Assembly: GCF_026914185.1 (NCBI RefSeq)
Contig: NC_070562.1
Span: 1,240,001-1,304,000, forward strand
Direction: 5' to 3'
Source of the DNA: Puccinia triticina
Lineage: Eukaryota > Basidiomycota > Pucciniomycetes > Pucciniales > Pucciniaceae
DNA: 64,000 nt
The notes beneath the pieces were generated by a model. The model was not told the DNA's origin, ran no database searches, and saw only the letters and a program-made list of their open reading frames with translations. The translations under genes were made by a program, and so were the position numbers. Positions 44,818 through 55,388 of this stretch are shown in pieces. Positions within the stretch are counted from its first letter, which is position 1, and each line of letters opens with the position of its first letter.

Positions 44818-45581
44818 TGTTGGAATTCGACTTCTGGATTGTTAAATTACCTAGGTGAGTTGTACGAGGAGTACAAACTCACAAGGTTTAGAATAAATGA
44901 TTAATCATCATTTATGTTGTAGATTCAAAATGTTCTGATGTAGAACACTTGATTGGCAACAATAAAAGAGCGAAGTGCTCTCAGCAGAGTGAAGTCATCG
45001 TCTATGATGATCGTCGGCAATCATCGAACTCAAAGTGAGTTCATGATAGAGTTTTTGCACATGGAATAAGAGAACTAACATTCTCTAATCACCCAAACTG
45101 CAACTCTCAACAGCTAAGTAATACTCGCCAAAAGTAAACGCTCTGGTCTCATTGATCGTATAAGCTCACCCAATAGTGAGTGAGACTAAATATTCAGATA
45201 CAGATTAGTTCTGTTCACTAATGAATAGTGATAATTAATTTCTAATCAGTTGTTACTCAGGAAGAGAAACGTTAACTTACTGATTAAAGCTCTAGCGAGT
45301 AGAACTTGTATTATTATCAAGTAAAGCATCTTGAAATCTATTCAGTCATTGTTTACGCTAAACCAAAGCTGACTGAATCTTTATCATTTCTTTTAAAAGG
45401 AATCCTTATTTTAACCACATTGTATTTCAACTCTTAAATACAGAATAAGATAGCTAGCAGATATTATCTGCCTTTAAGGTATAACTAAATCTCTTTTATC
45501 ACTATTGCTATTACTACAAATTGTATATAAAAGAGAAACTTATTCTAAGAAATAAAACTTTAAGTTATCTGAATTGTTTCA
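44818..45581. mobile_element. Solo LTR in the foldback
   Basis: 764 bp with TG...CA ends (TGTTGGAATTCG...TTGTTTCA) and a perfect 5 bp duplication CAACT (44813-44817, 45582-45586). AATAAAAC lies 30 bp before the end, which suggests plus orientation. The uninterrupted sequence is seen in the opposite arm of the palindrome at about 46385, proving the insertion. Confidence 0.9.
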
Positions 45582-45769
45582 CAACTGAGGGCCTAATTTG
45601 GCGGATTTCCTACTAAGGATATCCACCAGAACCAGCTACTGTGCTGCAAAGTGCACCAAATTTTTCATCATCAAGTTAAATCATCTGCACTAAATGTTTA
45701 GCTGCAAGGCATTAACCCACCAACAGGAATAATTTTGAGTCAGCTGGGGCTTTTGGTCATATCTACGAC

Positions 45770-46200
45770 TAATTGCCTCCGCCATAGTTATTAGTCCCTC
45801 TGCCACAGTTGTTGGTCCCTCTGCCACAGTAATTTGTCCCTCTGCCACAGTTATTAGTCCCTCCACCAAATTGAATAGTGCATCTGACACAGTTATTAGT
45901 CCCTCAGCCACAGTTATTAGTCCCTCCGCCACAGTTATTAGTCCCTAAACCACAGTTAATAGTGTGTCTGCCACAGATAACAGTCCCTCTGCCACATTTA
46001 ATAGGCAGAGGGACTAATAGCTGGTGGAGGGACCAATAACTGTGGCGGGGGGACTGATAACTGTGGCAGAGGGACTAATAACTGTGTCAGATGCACTATT
46101 CAATTTGGCGGAGGGACTACTAACTGTGCAGAGGGACAAATTACTGTGGCAGAGGGACCAACAACTGTGGCAGAGGGACTAATAACTATGGCGGAGGCAA
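45770..46200. repeat. Mirror-image minisatellite at the centre of the foldback
   Basis: About 24 bp units CAGTTATTAGTCCCTCTGCCA on the left of 46003 and the inverse TGGCAGAGGGACTAATAACTG on the right, eight or nine on each side. Variants (CATCTGACAC, CCAAATTGAATAG) occur at matching positions in both halves. Confidence 0.85.
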
Positions 46201-46885
46201 TTAGTAGTAGATATGACCAAAAGCCCCAGCTGACTCAAACTTATTTCTGTTGGTGGGCTACTGCCTTGCAGCTAAATGCTTTAGTACAGATTATTTAACT
46301 TGATGATCAAAAATTTGGTGCACTTTGCAGCACAGCAGCTGGTTCTGGCGGATATCCTTAGTAGGAAATCCGCCAAATTAGGCCCCCAGTTGCACGCGAA
46401 TTGCCTGGGATGTGATACTGCCAGGAATCTCACGAGGTGCTTTTCAGCGGTATTTCTGCCCACTGTAAAACTTTGGGGGGCTTTGGGGCACCATAGCTAA
46501 TGCTTTGGCGGATTTCCTTAGTAGGAAATCCCCAAAATTAGAGCCACAGTAGCACACCCATTTCCTGGGGTTTTCTACTGCCATGCAGCTCACCATGTGC
46601 TCTTAAGAGCACTTTCTGACTGCTGTAAAATTTTGGGGGGCTTTGGGCGCCCCAGTGAGGAGGTATAAGTTTTTCTTTATTTTTGGGCATTTGTTGTGAT
46701 ATTAAAATTCCGACTCCCATTCTGGGTAGCGGAATTAATTTTCCGACTCCCAAAATCCGCGCGCGTCAAAATTTGGTCCCGCGGACCCGGGGTGGACGTC
46801 GTGAGACGGTCCCCGCGACGTAAACACGTTTTGGGAGTCGATAAATTAATTTGTGGGAGTCGATTTTCAACTCCCTATAATTATA

Positions 46886-47214
46886 GGTGAAATAATCGCT
46901 GATTAATTCAATAAAAAATACAAAATTCAACATAAAGCCTCCAAATATTTTTTGTAGGCATCCTACAGTGCTGGTCTCTTCAACTGTGAAATCAGATTCA
47001 ACTGATTCAGCCATCTTCAGCACCATAATACCATTATATCACTTTTGACCAATATGAAGTGATATAATGGTATTATGGTGCTGAAGATGGCTGGATAAGT
47101 TGATTCTGGGTTCACAGTTGAAGAGACCAGCACTGTAGGTTGCCTACAAAAAAAATTGGAGGCTTTATGTTGAATTTTGTATTTTTTATTGAATGAACCA
47201 GTGATTATATCACC
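46886..47214. mobile_element. Foldback MITE with TA target duplication
   Basis: 329 bp, flanked by TA (46884-46885, 47215-47216), with ends GGTGAAATAATCGCTG and CAGTGATTATATCACC. The arms are inverse copies for about 150 bp to a centre near 47046 (ATATCACTTTTGACC...GAAGTGATAT). Confidence 0.82.
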
Positions 47215-47242
47215 TATATTTATATCAGTGCCAAACAAGGCC

Positions 47243-47397
47243 CAGGCTCTTTGTTGAAGATTGTATTGGCAAAAAAAATTTTATTGCCAAAATGAGGTGA
47301 AAGTCTATGTTTTGGGCTTGTTGGAATATATGCTTCAAGCCCCATTTGAGTAGCCAAGCTATATGATCTAATATCCAAAAATCACCAGTAAGACCAA
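47243..47397. other. Spacer
   Basis: Short unannotated sequence between the foldback and the hairpin minisatellite. Confidence 0.5.
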
Positions 47398-48275
47398 CTG
47401 TGTGTTTAGCTCACACTGCGGGCATCTGCCAATTCAGTGGGGATTCAAACCCCGCGCAACAAGTATTGCAGTGACACCTGGCTGGCTGTCCATCAGCTGG
47501 CCACTGGGGTATGTACACACACCAAACCTCTCAATGGCCTGCACAACAACCGGTCACCGACAGGAGTACGCACTCCTCTCAATGGCTGGCCCAAGGACCG
47601 GCCATCAGGAGTAGTCCTTGTGCCGGCCATTGAGATTTTTCCACACTCCTCTTGATGACCAGCATAACAACTGTTCATTGGGAGGAGGAGTCCACACTCC
47701 TTTCAATGACCAGCACAAGGACTGGTCATTGGGAGGAGGAATCCATACTCCTCTCAATGCCAACACAGGCCGGTGTTAAGAGGAGTACATGCACCTCAAT
47801 GCCCGGTCTGTGCTGTCCATTGAGGGATGTGTGTATGTACTCCTCCCAATGACCGGGCCTTGGTCCAGCCATTGGGAGGAGTGCATACACCTCTTGGTGA
47901 CCGGTTGTTGTGCCGGCCATTGAGAGGTGTCTGTACTTGTCTTGACGCCGGTGTGTGCTGGCATCAAGAGGAGTGTGGACTCCTCCCGATGACCGGTCCA
48001 TGAGCTGGTCACCGAGAGGAGTGAGAGGAGTGTGTAATCCTCTTGATTGCCGGCACAAGGACCAGTCATCAAGAGTTTGTTATGTACTGCGGTGGCCGGC
48101 TGTCCAAATGCAAATCAGCCGGCCATATGTTGCTGCAGCTGACGCTGCATATTCTGATAATATATGCAGCTTCATGATGTTGCTGCAGGCCCCAGCAACA
48201 GCAAGATGCCCGCAGTGTTGGTATAAGAGCAGCTCTCATGAATGTAGAAGGTTGTGGGTTCAAATCCCACAACAC
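47398..48275. repeat. Hairpin minisatellite bounded by two tRNA-like box B motifs
   Basis: Core 47520-48085: units of 40-55 bp pairing CTCCTCTCAATGACCGG with its inverse CCGGCCATTGAGAGGAG. At the left edge, 47400-47462 has a weak tRNA-like fold with box B GGATTCAAACCCC. At the right edge, 48245-48277 has GTGGGTTCAAATCCCAC, a perfect T-arm. The unit may be a SINE-like element filled with minisatellite, but its ends are not defined. Confidence 0.6.
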
Positions 48276-48498
48276 ACAATTCTTTTCACCTGAGTAATTT
48301 CAACAGGGCTGCCACAACAAAATTTGCACTGGAAAAATACTGTAATCACAACTCCAACTTCAAAAAGATATGCCCCATTGAATTTTTGATTAGAAACCAC
48401 CCACAGCACTTCCCAAAAAGCTTGCTTTGAGGGGGGGGTCAATTTTGACTTTTTGCAGCACCAAATTTTTATGCCTCACCATCCTGTATTGAACCCAG
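48276..48498. other. Spacer
   Basis: No recognised feature other than a G-tract at 48431-48438. Confidence 0.5.
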
Positions 48499-48713
48499 TG
48501 TTGGGTTGTCTGTTATTCTGCTACCATGATGTATCACCACAGTATGGAGGGCTTTTGGATCAACCCATGAGCACTACCAACCAACCACCCAGCTGGCAGC
48601 CACAATTGTCTGTAGCCTAGTTGGTAAAGGTAGCACTCTATTATGTGTCTCAGCATAGCTGGGGTTGTGAGTTTGACTCTCACCAGACACTTCTTCATTT
48701 TACAGTCTCTACA
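48499..48713 (+). mobile_element. Solo LTR of the tRNA-bearing TRIM family
   Basis: 215 bp, TGTTGGGTTGTC...CAGTCTCTACA, the same length and sequence order as the TRIM LTRs at 5286-6343, here on the plus strand. The tRNA-like body lies at about 48609-48692 with box A TAGCCTAGTTGG and box B GAGTTTGACTCTC. It is more diverged than the copies at 5-6 kb. No flanking 5 bp duplication was found. Confidence 0.82.
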
Positions 48714-49513
48714 GAATCAAGGCCAGGACAACTTACACCCAAGGAAAGTCCCCCATTCCCTTTTTACCCTTTTTCCCACCTTCTGGATACCCATCTACAC
48801 CAACTCAATATTTCTCAAAGCACCAAGCTAGGCAAAAGTGTGAGAAAGTCACCGATAAGACAGAGCCAGACTATTAGGAAAGACGGTGGATGTTCATCAT
48901 CTTTTTTTCCCTTCCCAATCCAGCATAACAATCCCATCTTGGAATTAGCCACACATATAATAACCATGGAGATCCCATCTTGGTTACCCCTTGTTCCTTT
49001 TAGTTTCAGCCCTTCCCTTTTCAGCCTCTCATGTGATGTGTAATCTCTTTCTTCTGATGTTTCATTGCCTCTCCACACTCCAGCCTCTTTTCAGAACTTT
49101 ACAACCCCATAGGATTTCCAGCCTCAGCCCCTTGCTTGAGAATTTTCACTGTTTCATCTTTTCTTCCAACCACAACTCAGCCCCATAATATTGGGTATAT
49201 AGTCTGCCCTCTTTGGCCCTATCTTTTGTTCCCCATCAGATCCTGCCCCAGAAATTCAGATAACTGGTCACTGTTCATTAGCCTTGCTTATGCCAATAAA
49301 TCAGATTGGACAAGCTAGATATTCAGTATACAACTATTAGATTAGATTAGTAGACAAGTAAATACCTTTTAAGCCATACCTAAAGAATCTACATAGCCAC
49401 ACCTTTCCTTAATAGTCCATACTCTTATATTCTTTTTCTTTTTACCCTGAGAGGCAGACCTTCAAGAACCAAATCCCTCTCAAGCTCTATTCTTCCCTCA
49501 AATTAGTTCCACA
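48714..49513 (+). mobile_element. Second copy of the 1 kb LTR, 5'-truncated
   Basis: From about 49205 (TTGTTCCCCATCAGATCCTG) to 49513 (AATTAGTTCCACA) it matches the right third of the solo LTR at 10111-11110, with GGGTATATAG and CCAATAAATCAG as TATA and polyadenylation signals. Similarity further left is weak, and the left boundary is taken as the end of the TRIM LTR. Confidence 0.7.
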
Positions 49514-49795
49514 CTGCCACTACTAGCCAGTCCGTGCCGGCCTTCTTAAGTCAAGTCCAGCTCCGCCTCAGCCATTGCGCTGTGTACATTTACCCCGCGC
49601 TCCACCTTGAAGACACCCTCCGCGCTGTGCCACTCTGCACCAGCGCTGCAGTCTACACCCTCTGCAAATCCGTGCAGTCAATTCAAGTCCCCAACCCGGA
49701 TTTACCACCACAGGTGGTGTCCAAAATCCTGGAAATTTGAGGGGGGGGGGGTGCAAAGTGACATTTCTATCATCATTGTACTTACACTTGCGGAA
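49514..49795. other. Spacer, G-tract
   Basis: No gene; GC-rich start and a G-tract at 49741-49750. Confidence 0.5.
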
Positions 49796-50278
49796 GTACT
49801 AGAGCATTAGGAGAGTTTTATGTGACCCTTATATTTGCTTACTTGCTATTGGGGAATTTGTGCTTGCGGAGTGTGGGGCTTCATTAATTGCGACTATTAT
49901 GCTGAAGATCAGGCTCATTGTGGAGCACTGAAGCTTAGTGGAGCCAAGAAATTGTTAATTACTCAAGCCCAGATAAAAATTCTTGAAGAAGGTGGAAGCA
50001 AAAATTTCTTTACCATGACCTACCTTTATTTCTACAACAGTTGTACTAGAGTATTAGGAGAGTTTTACGTGACCCTTATTCGCTTAATTGCTATTGCGGA
50101 CTTTATGCTTGTGGTGTGCGGAGTTTCCTTACTTTACGTTAAAGATCAGGTTCATTGTGGAGCGCTGAAGATTAGCCAAACATAGCAGTGCAGAGAGGTA
50201 GTCACTGATAATCACTCAAGCCCGGATAAAAATTCTTGAGGAAGGCAGACGCAGAAATTTCTTTACCATGACCATTCT
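49796..50278. repeat. Tandem duplication, two units of about 247 bp
   Basis: ACTAGAGCATTAGGAGAG at 49797 and ACTAGAGTATTAGGAGAG at 50044 each start a unit that runs through GTGACCCTTAT, GAAGATCAGGCTCATTGTGG and CTCAAGCCC to TTCTTTACCATGACC. The units differ by small indels and by about 10 percent of bases. Confidence 0.8.
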
Positions 50279-50966
50279 TTTATTTCAACACTATCTTGAG
50301 GGGAGGAACCTTGAATATCCCGCTCCACCTTCCGCATCTTGAAGTCTGCCTATTGATACATTTGCCATCCTGAGACTTCCACACTGGTGACCACAACATA
50401 CATGTCACAGGCCACACTCTCAAGGTTTGAGAGTCTGAAGATCCAGCCTGCTTCCACATCCTGCAATCTATGTACCAACTAGGATCAAGAAACCCCAGAA
50501 CCCGAATCCTCAGATATAATCTTCCTCTCCACAGACCTGACCACACTGAGGTTGTCTTTTCTGGTTCATGTTTTAAATTTGTGGTGGAGAAGAACCAGGT
50601 GACTGAATGATAAATTGCTGGCATTGTGGGTTAGAGCAGAGATTCTCCGAACTCTAGTCACACATCTCTGAGAAAGCAAATCTAACAGAAATTTTTGATA
50701 TACCAAGATAAATAACGAAAGAAGTTGGAACATAAAAATACATTTATCAAAGCGGTTGGGAACATTTTGACAAGATTAGATACAGAAGACGACATTCCTT
50801 TTTAATTATCCTCATAAATTAACCCCCTATCTTCTCCTATCAAGACCATCGTAGGAGGTTTTTTAATGAAAGCAAAAGTCGCGGCATGAAGACTATAAAA
50901 ATGTACTTCCGGTGATTTAGTACTTGTATGGAGAAGGAAGCTATTTCATTTGTTCAATTAACAGTT
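50279..50966. other. Intergenic region, 3' flank of the GPCR gene
   Basis: No gene recognised. Confidence 0.5.
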
Positions 50967-52639
50967 TCAGAACTTCCGGTTGGATACCGATGTATCTGAA
51001 GGAGGCGGATTGGATGGCTCAGGGTCATCGAATGAATTCATGTCGATAGTGGCCAGGGAATACTTCGCTGGCATGAATTGTATAACATTACCATTGATTC
51101 GGCTGGATAGCGACTTCTCTGCTGGCTTGGCTATTAGGATATTCGGTGACTTGAGTTCTAGGCCGGGTTGGGGGCTGATGAAAGGCTGTCGATTTTGCGG
51201 ATCTGAAGCATCTGGCAAAGTGCCTTTCGAATTATCCCCATGGCTCGATTCGGTGACAGGATTTGTGGATCTGGCTCGGATTGCAAAAATGTTGCGCGTC
51301 CACTATTGGGAAAAAGAAAAGAAAGAGAATGAGCATCATAATATTATTCATGTTATACTTTCAAATTGACTGCATTGAAAGCAGGACATACACAGAAAAC
51401 CACTGAATCTACAAGGCCAACTAGAGTGAATATTACTCCGCATGCAATCTGGACGTCAAGAGACCACGTGCGGCCGAAAATCGAGGTGATTCTATCGATT
51501 CCCAATGGAAGCATGAGTAACAGGTAGCAAAGCGGATAGACGAGCATCTTCTTCGCCGCGTTTTCCATGGATGTTTCTTCGACTGATCGATCATAGCTTG
51601 TTTGCGCATACTGGGTTCTGAGCCTTCGGCGGACGTTCCAGAATATCAACGCATATGTTACTGCCGAAGCAGCACCTGCAAAAAAAAGCTTTTGGAATGC
51701 AAAATTTCAATCGCTTACTCAAAAATAAATTCCGTCAAGTGAGCAATAGACGGACCCAAACATAGTGCAGGCATAGCCTCTGCCAAGGGTACGCGCTGCT
51801 GATCCAACACCAAGCACCAGCTGGGCCATCTGGAAGTCAGTAGACGAAAATCAGACCTCGCACAAGGTCACAAACCAAGATAGTGAGTACTCACAAAACG
51901 GCCCAAGTGCATCCGTGGCAAAGGCAAGTGGGCCTATCATTGCCAAAATAAAAACCAAAGCCCATTTTATTCCCAGCACAATTAGAAGCGCAGCAGTTGA
52001 GGGTGGTGTGCGATTGATCAGAACAATGAAGGTATGGACTGCTATTGCTACCGTTGCGAAGGCGCCACTAGTATCTCCGAGTTGAATAAACACCCCTTGG
52101 ACGGTGCAAATGGTGGAGTCTTCAATGATAGGCTTGCCAACGTGAGCAAGATTGAGCAAAAACCCAAGTGATTGAATAAGATCCGAAGCAAGGAGGTCGA
52201 TGAAAACTGAAATGTCAACAAGATTGAGACAAGTCAGTCAAGCGGATAGGAGTGATCAGGTCTGAACAGACAATCATGCGATAAACTGACGGATGGCAAA
52301 TTGGCTGCGCAGAAACTTAAGGCAAAACTCTTCTGAGCCGATCACACTGCGGGACTTGGGGTTCCATAGGCGCAATCGATAATACAGCAGGATACCTATG
52401 AGAAGAAGTGTTGCCAAAAAAGAAAGCTAGCATTGGAACGTAGGCATTGTCAGTCTCGGGGGAATGGACTGCTGGTATGATCACACGCACCTGCGCTGTG
52501 ATTGCCACAGTCTTAGGATGCGAAAAGAGACGCATTTGGTGAGTGACAACTGCTTTAGAATAGTTGTGGCTAGGATTTCTTCAAGTTTTTTGCTTACTAT
52601 TATGCCGCCTTGATGTCCCGAAACAACTTGGGGAGCCAT
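50967..52639 (-). CDS. Seven-transmembrane GPCR, cAMP-receptor-like class
   Basis: A plasma-membrane receptor of the fungal cAMP-receptor-like (Dictyostelium CAR-related) group. Seven exons with consistent phase on the minus strand: 52598-52639, 52491-52511, 52291-52426, 52207 is intron edge, 51895-52206, 51752-51829, 51359-51675, 50967-51302 (413 residues). Helices seen: LATLLLIGILLYYRLRLW (TM1); LFIDLLASDLIQSLGFLLNL (TM2); CTVQGVFIQLGDTSGAF and AIAVHTFIVLI (TM3, with the family Cys before it); IKWALVFILAMIGPLAF (TM4); GAWCWISSAYPWQRLCLHYVW (loop with the disulphide Cys, TM5 start) continuing to YALIFWNVRRRL; MLVYPLCYLLLMLPLGI (TM6); and CGVIFTLVGLVDSVVFCVCP (TM7). A hydrophilic tail of about 120 residues follows. 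The 51676-51751 intron has a weak GTCTAT donor. The ligand is unknown. Confidence 0.87.
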
Positions 52640-54591
52640 GTCCGGAAATGAGAAAGTACTTGGTATTGATGAATTGATTGCGGCGAGGGCTTCAGTCTAG
52701 GAAAACCGGATCCGCCGGGCTCGAGAAAGGAGACACGGGAGGGAGGGGTATCAAGTGGGCTCGCCTCACAGAGAATGTATACTCAAGGTTATAAAGATTA
52801 TTTGTAGAGAAGGTCAATCAAGCTGTTATGGTGATGTGTGAGTTGGAGTTGGCCAGGGACGAATTGGTGATTGATCAAAAGCATCAGCCTGCCGGAATCA
52901 CTGGAGATTGTGGAGCCCGGCGAAGGAGTGAATGTGGAGCCGGAATATGGGTATTGTATTGATCCTCAAGATGTTATTGCGGGTAAGGCTTCGGGGAACA
53001 ATTATTCGGTAGAGTGACTTGAGTGAGGCCGAGGCATGTGTTCTGAGAGAAGCCAAAGCTATTACCTAGTGACAAACATGGATAAACTTCTGGTCGTCGT
53101 GCACAGTGGAGCAGACAGTGTAGGATTGACCAGCCTCCTGTTTGTATATCTTCTGAGTGTGTACAGCGGGCTACGGTAGACAGGTGTTTTTGACTCGGGC
53201 CAACTTTGGGGAGCTTGGATAACGCCAAAAAAACAATCCACCAGCCATGTACTGTATACACATTTATGTATTTATACAGGGAAGAGCTCAGGGCAAACCA
53301 GGTGTGCGCCATTGGCGGCCTGTCAGGAAATCGGTGATCGAGCATGTAGAGCGTCCAGCAGGCTGTATGTTTCCAGGTCATTCATCAATGGCGAGATCAC
53401 GTATGGATCTGTACTTCCTTCCATTTGGACAGTTGAATTTGAGGAGATACATCATACATACATATGTACATGAATAATATTTGGATGCGAGGTGATGTGC
53501 TCCCTTGACAATTATAGCCGGTCGCCGGTGCGGTGGTGGCACATTCCAAGGTTTTGCTTCTACCGGCACTCAGGCAAAAGAAGGCGACACTCCACCGGTG
53601 CGGCAGGGTGGGTCAAGCCAGAATCAATCAGGCGAGGTCAACCAATGTATCCAACTGGGCGACGAAATCGTGCAAGCAGATCGATGTTATTGGCAAGATG
53701 CATTGTGATACATGTTTATAATCGTGCGCGGGCTGGAGGGCCACTCAAATTCCTGGGAAGGGCGAGCCATGCCGCACCGAGGCGATCTTCCAGCCATCCT
53801 TGGAATTCTGATGTGCGATCGGAAAAGAAGCTCTATCTGCGACCGCGACTGGTCATAGGAATCTCGAGAGTGGGAATCGTTCGCATTTCTAGTGGTTGTC
53901 CATAGGAAGCCCTTTTTTTTGGACTGCTGGCCGAGAGCAACAATACCTGAAGAGGGCCCCGGCAGGGTCTCTCCATTCGCATTCGTCGGGACCTTGCCGA
54001 TTTCTGGCAACTTAACCCGACTGGCAATCGCATTGGTCCGGGCTAAACCGTAACTTGGCTAATTCCCTCCTCGAGGGAGCTCCGAAGGAGGGACTTGCCA
54101 ACCCCTTAGGCTGAGAGCATTTCAACTTTTGGTGGGCACTTTTTCATAATCAACCTCATTACACTCGTCACTGGAAGCTTTTCCTTCTAGTTTTCGTTTC
54201 TGGGACCAATTAAGTTCACGGGCCGCGCACCCCCGCGCGTGTTCAGCTCAGGCGCGGACACATGTGCAGGCGGCCATTTGAGTAGGTTATTGTTTTTTGG
54301 GCAGATTGAAACAAACAGGAGCGAATGATGAGAGCAAACAACAACAGAAGAAGAAAAAGACACTGATCTACATTAATAAGTTATGGTGATGAGTAAACTA
54401 CTGTAGATAATAGATAAACAAACGTGGTACATATTATAAGCATGTGTACATATCTGGCATCTGCATTTTTTTGCAACGGTGGTGGGGGCGGGTGACGACG
54501 ATAGCATTGATTTTCTTTTGGAGGGGTGACGACGAAGATGATGATCGTACATAACAAAGTTAAAAAAAAAGTGTTGAGAGGGGGATCAGGG
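52640..54591. other. Intergenic region
   Basis: No convincing gene on either strand: open frames at 52974-53381 and 53492-54033 overlap each other on both strands without family motifs. A short palindrome CTCCCTCGAGGAGGG lies near 54070. Confidence 0.5.
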
Positions 54592-55388
54592 TCACGAAGA
54601 AGAAGACGGCTTGAGAAAGCGATGAAAGAGTTGAAGGCGCCGGAAGGTGTTCAGACGAGAGCGGAGAGCGTTGATGATGAGCCGGGAAGAGGCGAGTGCG
54701 TTTGGGCCCCAGAGGAAGGAGAGAGTGGCGAGGGTTGCGGAGACGGTGAGGATGCGGAAGAGGACGGAGAGGATGAGGGCCTTCCGGACGGAGCGGTAGA
54801 ACTCCTTCATGGCCAGACTGGTCCACGAGATCTGATTGTTCATGTAATTGATCGTCATCTTCTGGCTGCTGCTGCCCGTCCACCCCTGCTTTCCCTTCTC
54901 CTCCTCCTCCTCCTTCTCTCCCTCTTGCTCCTCGCCCTCCTCACCTAACCCCGCGCGCGGTCTCCCCCGGATCGTCCGCGTTTGTTGCTGCTGGCATTGT
55001 TTGATCAAGTTCCGGTATCTTCTTCCCAATAACCAAATCAATGCGTTGATATCCGGATCTTCGGAAGCCGATGGGGGAAGAAAGATTGTCAGTGGTCTGA
55101 TGAATCTTGGGGCAAAGCTCAGAAAATGGGATGAGACGCACGAGTAAATCGGGGGAAGATGCTGGTGATGCTAGGCGCAACCAGTGTGATTTCGTGTGGT
55201 GGGACGTTGAGATGTTCGAGTGAGGGGGATCTGAACAGGTTAGGGTGATCGGGCAGAGAGTGATTTGGGGTTCTGAAGAAGGAGAGCAGGTCACTAGAGC
55301 AGCGCCACCCCCGAAAAAAAAAGAAGAAGATATGAGGTGAGTGATCTGGGGAAAGGTGAAGATTGGCAAATTTCGTGTGTGTGTGTTC
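54592..55388 (-). other. Probable C-terminal extension exons of the Nudix gene
   Basis: A minus-strand frame from about 55293 (DLLSFFRTPNHSLPDH...) follows a CTCTAG acceptor that matches a strong GTAAGA donor at 55392 in the Nudix gene, turning LTLGMTL into LTLGMTLDLLSFF, a common pattern in fungal Nudix proteins. A further frame to 54592 reads ALIWLLGRRYRNLIKQC, an acidic run and a hydrophobic ALILSVLFRILTVSATLATLSFLW membrane-like segment. The join between these two pieces needs a very short intron (about 41 bp) and is uncertain. Confidence 0.5.

Larger units (their letters stand above)
44158..47242. mobile_element. Giant foldback element, GGCCCCGTTTGGC ends
   Basis: Ends GGCCCCGTTTGGCACCGATA and the inverse TATCAGTGCCAAACAAGGCC. 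The two arms, about 1 kb each, are inverse copies almost to the centre (axis near 46003), where a minisatellite also runs in mirror image. Examples: CGACGTCCACCCCGGGTCCG at about 44253 and its inverse at 46781; AAGCCCCCCAAAATTTTACAG on the left and its inverse at 46622. The left arm carries a solo LTR, the right arm a MITE. No protein is encoded. Flanking duplication not found. Confidence 0.85.

Noticed and set aside
45690..45932. Regular AEGLITV repeat protein
   Set aside because: It is the translation of the minisatellite arm of the foldback.
52974..54033. Genes between the GPCR and the Nudix gene
   Set aside because: Frames overlap on both strands, have no conserved motifs and do not join by splice signals.
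54526..54948. Plus-strand acidic frame with a leucine run
   Set aside because: It is the complement of the more plausible minus-strand Nudix extension; the leucine run mirrors a glutamate run.
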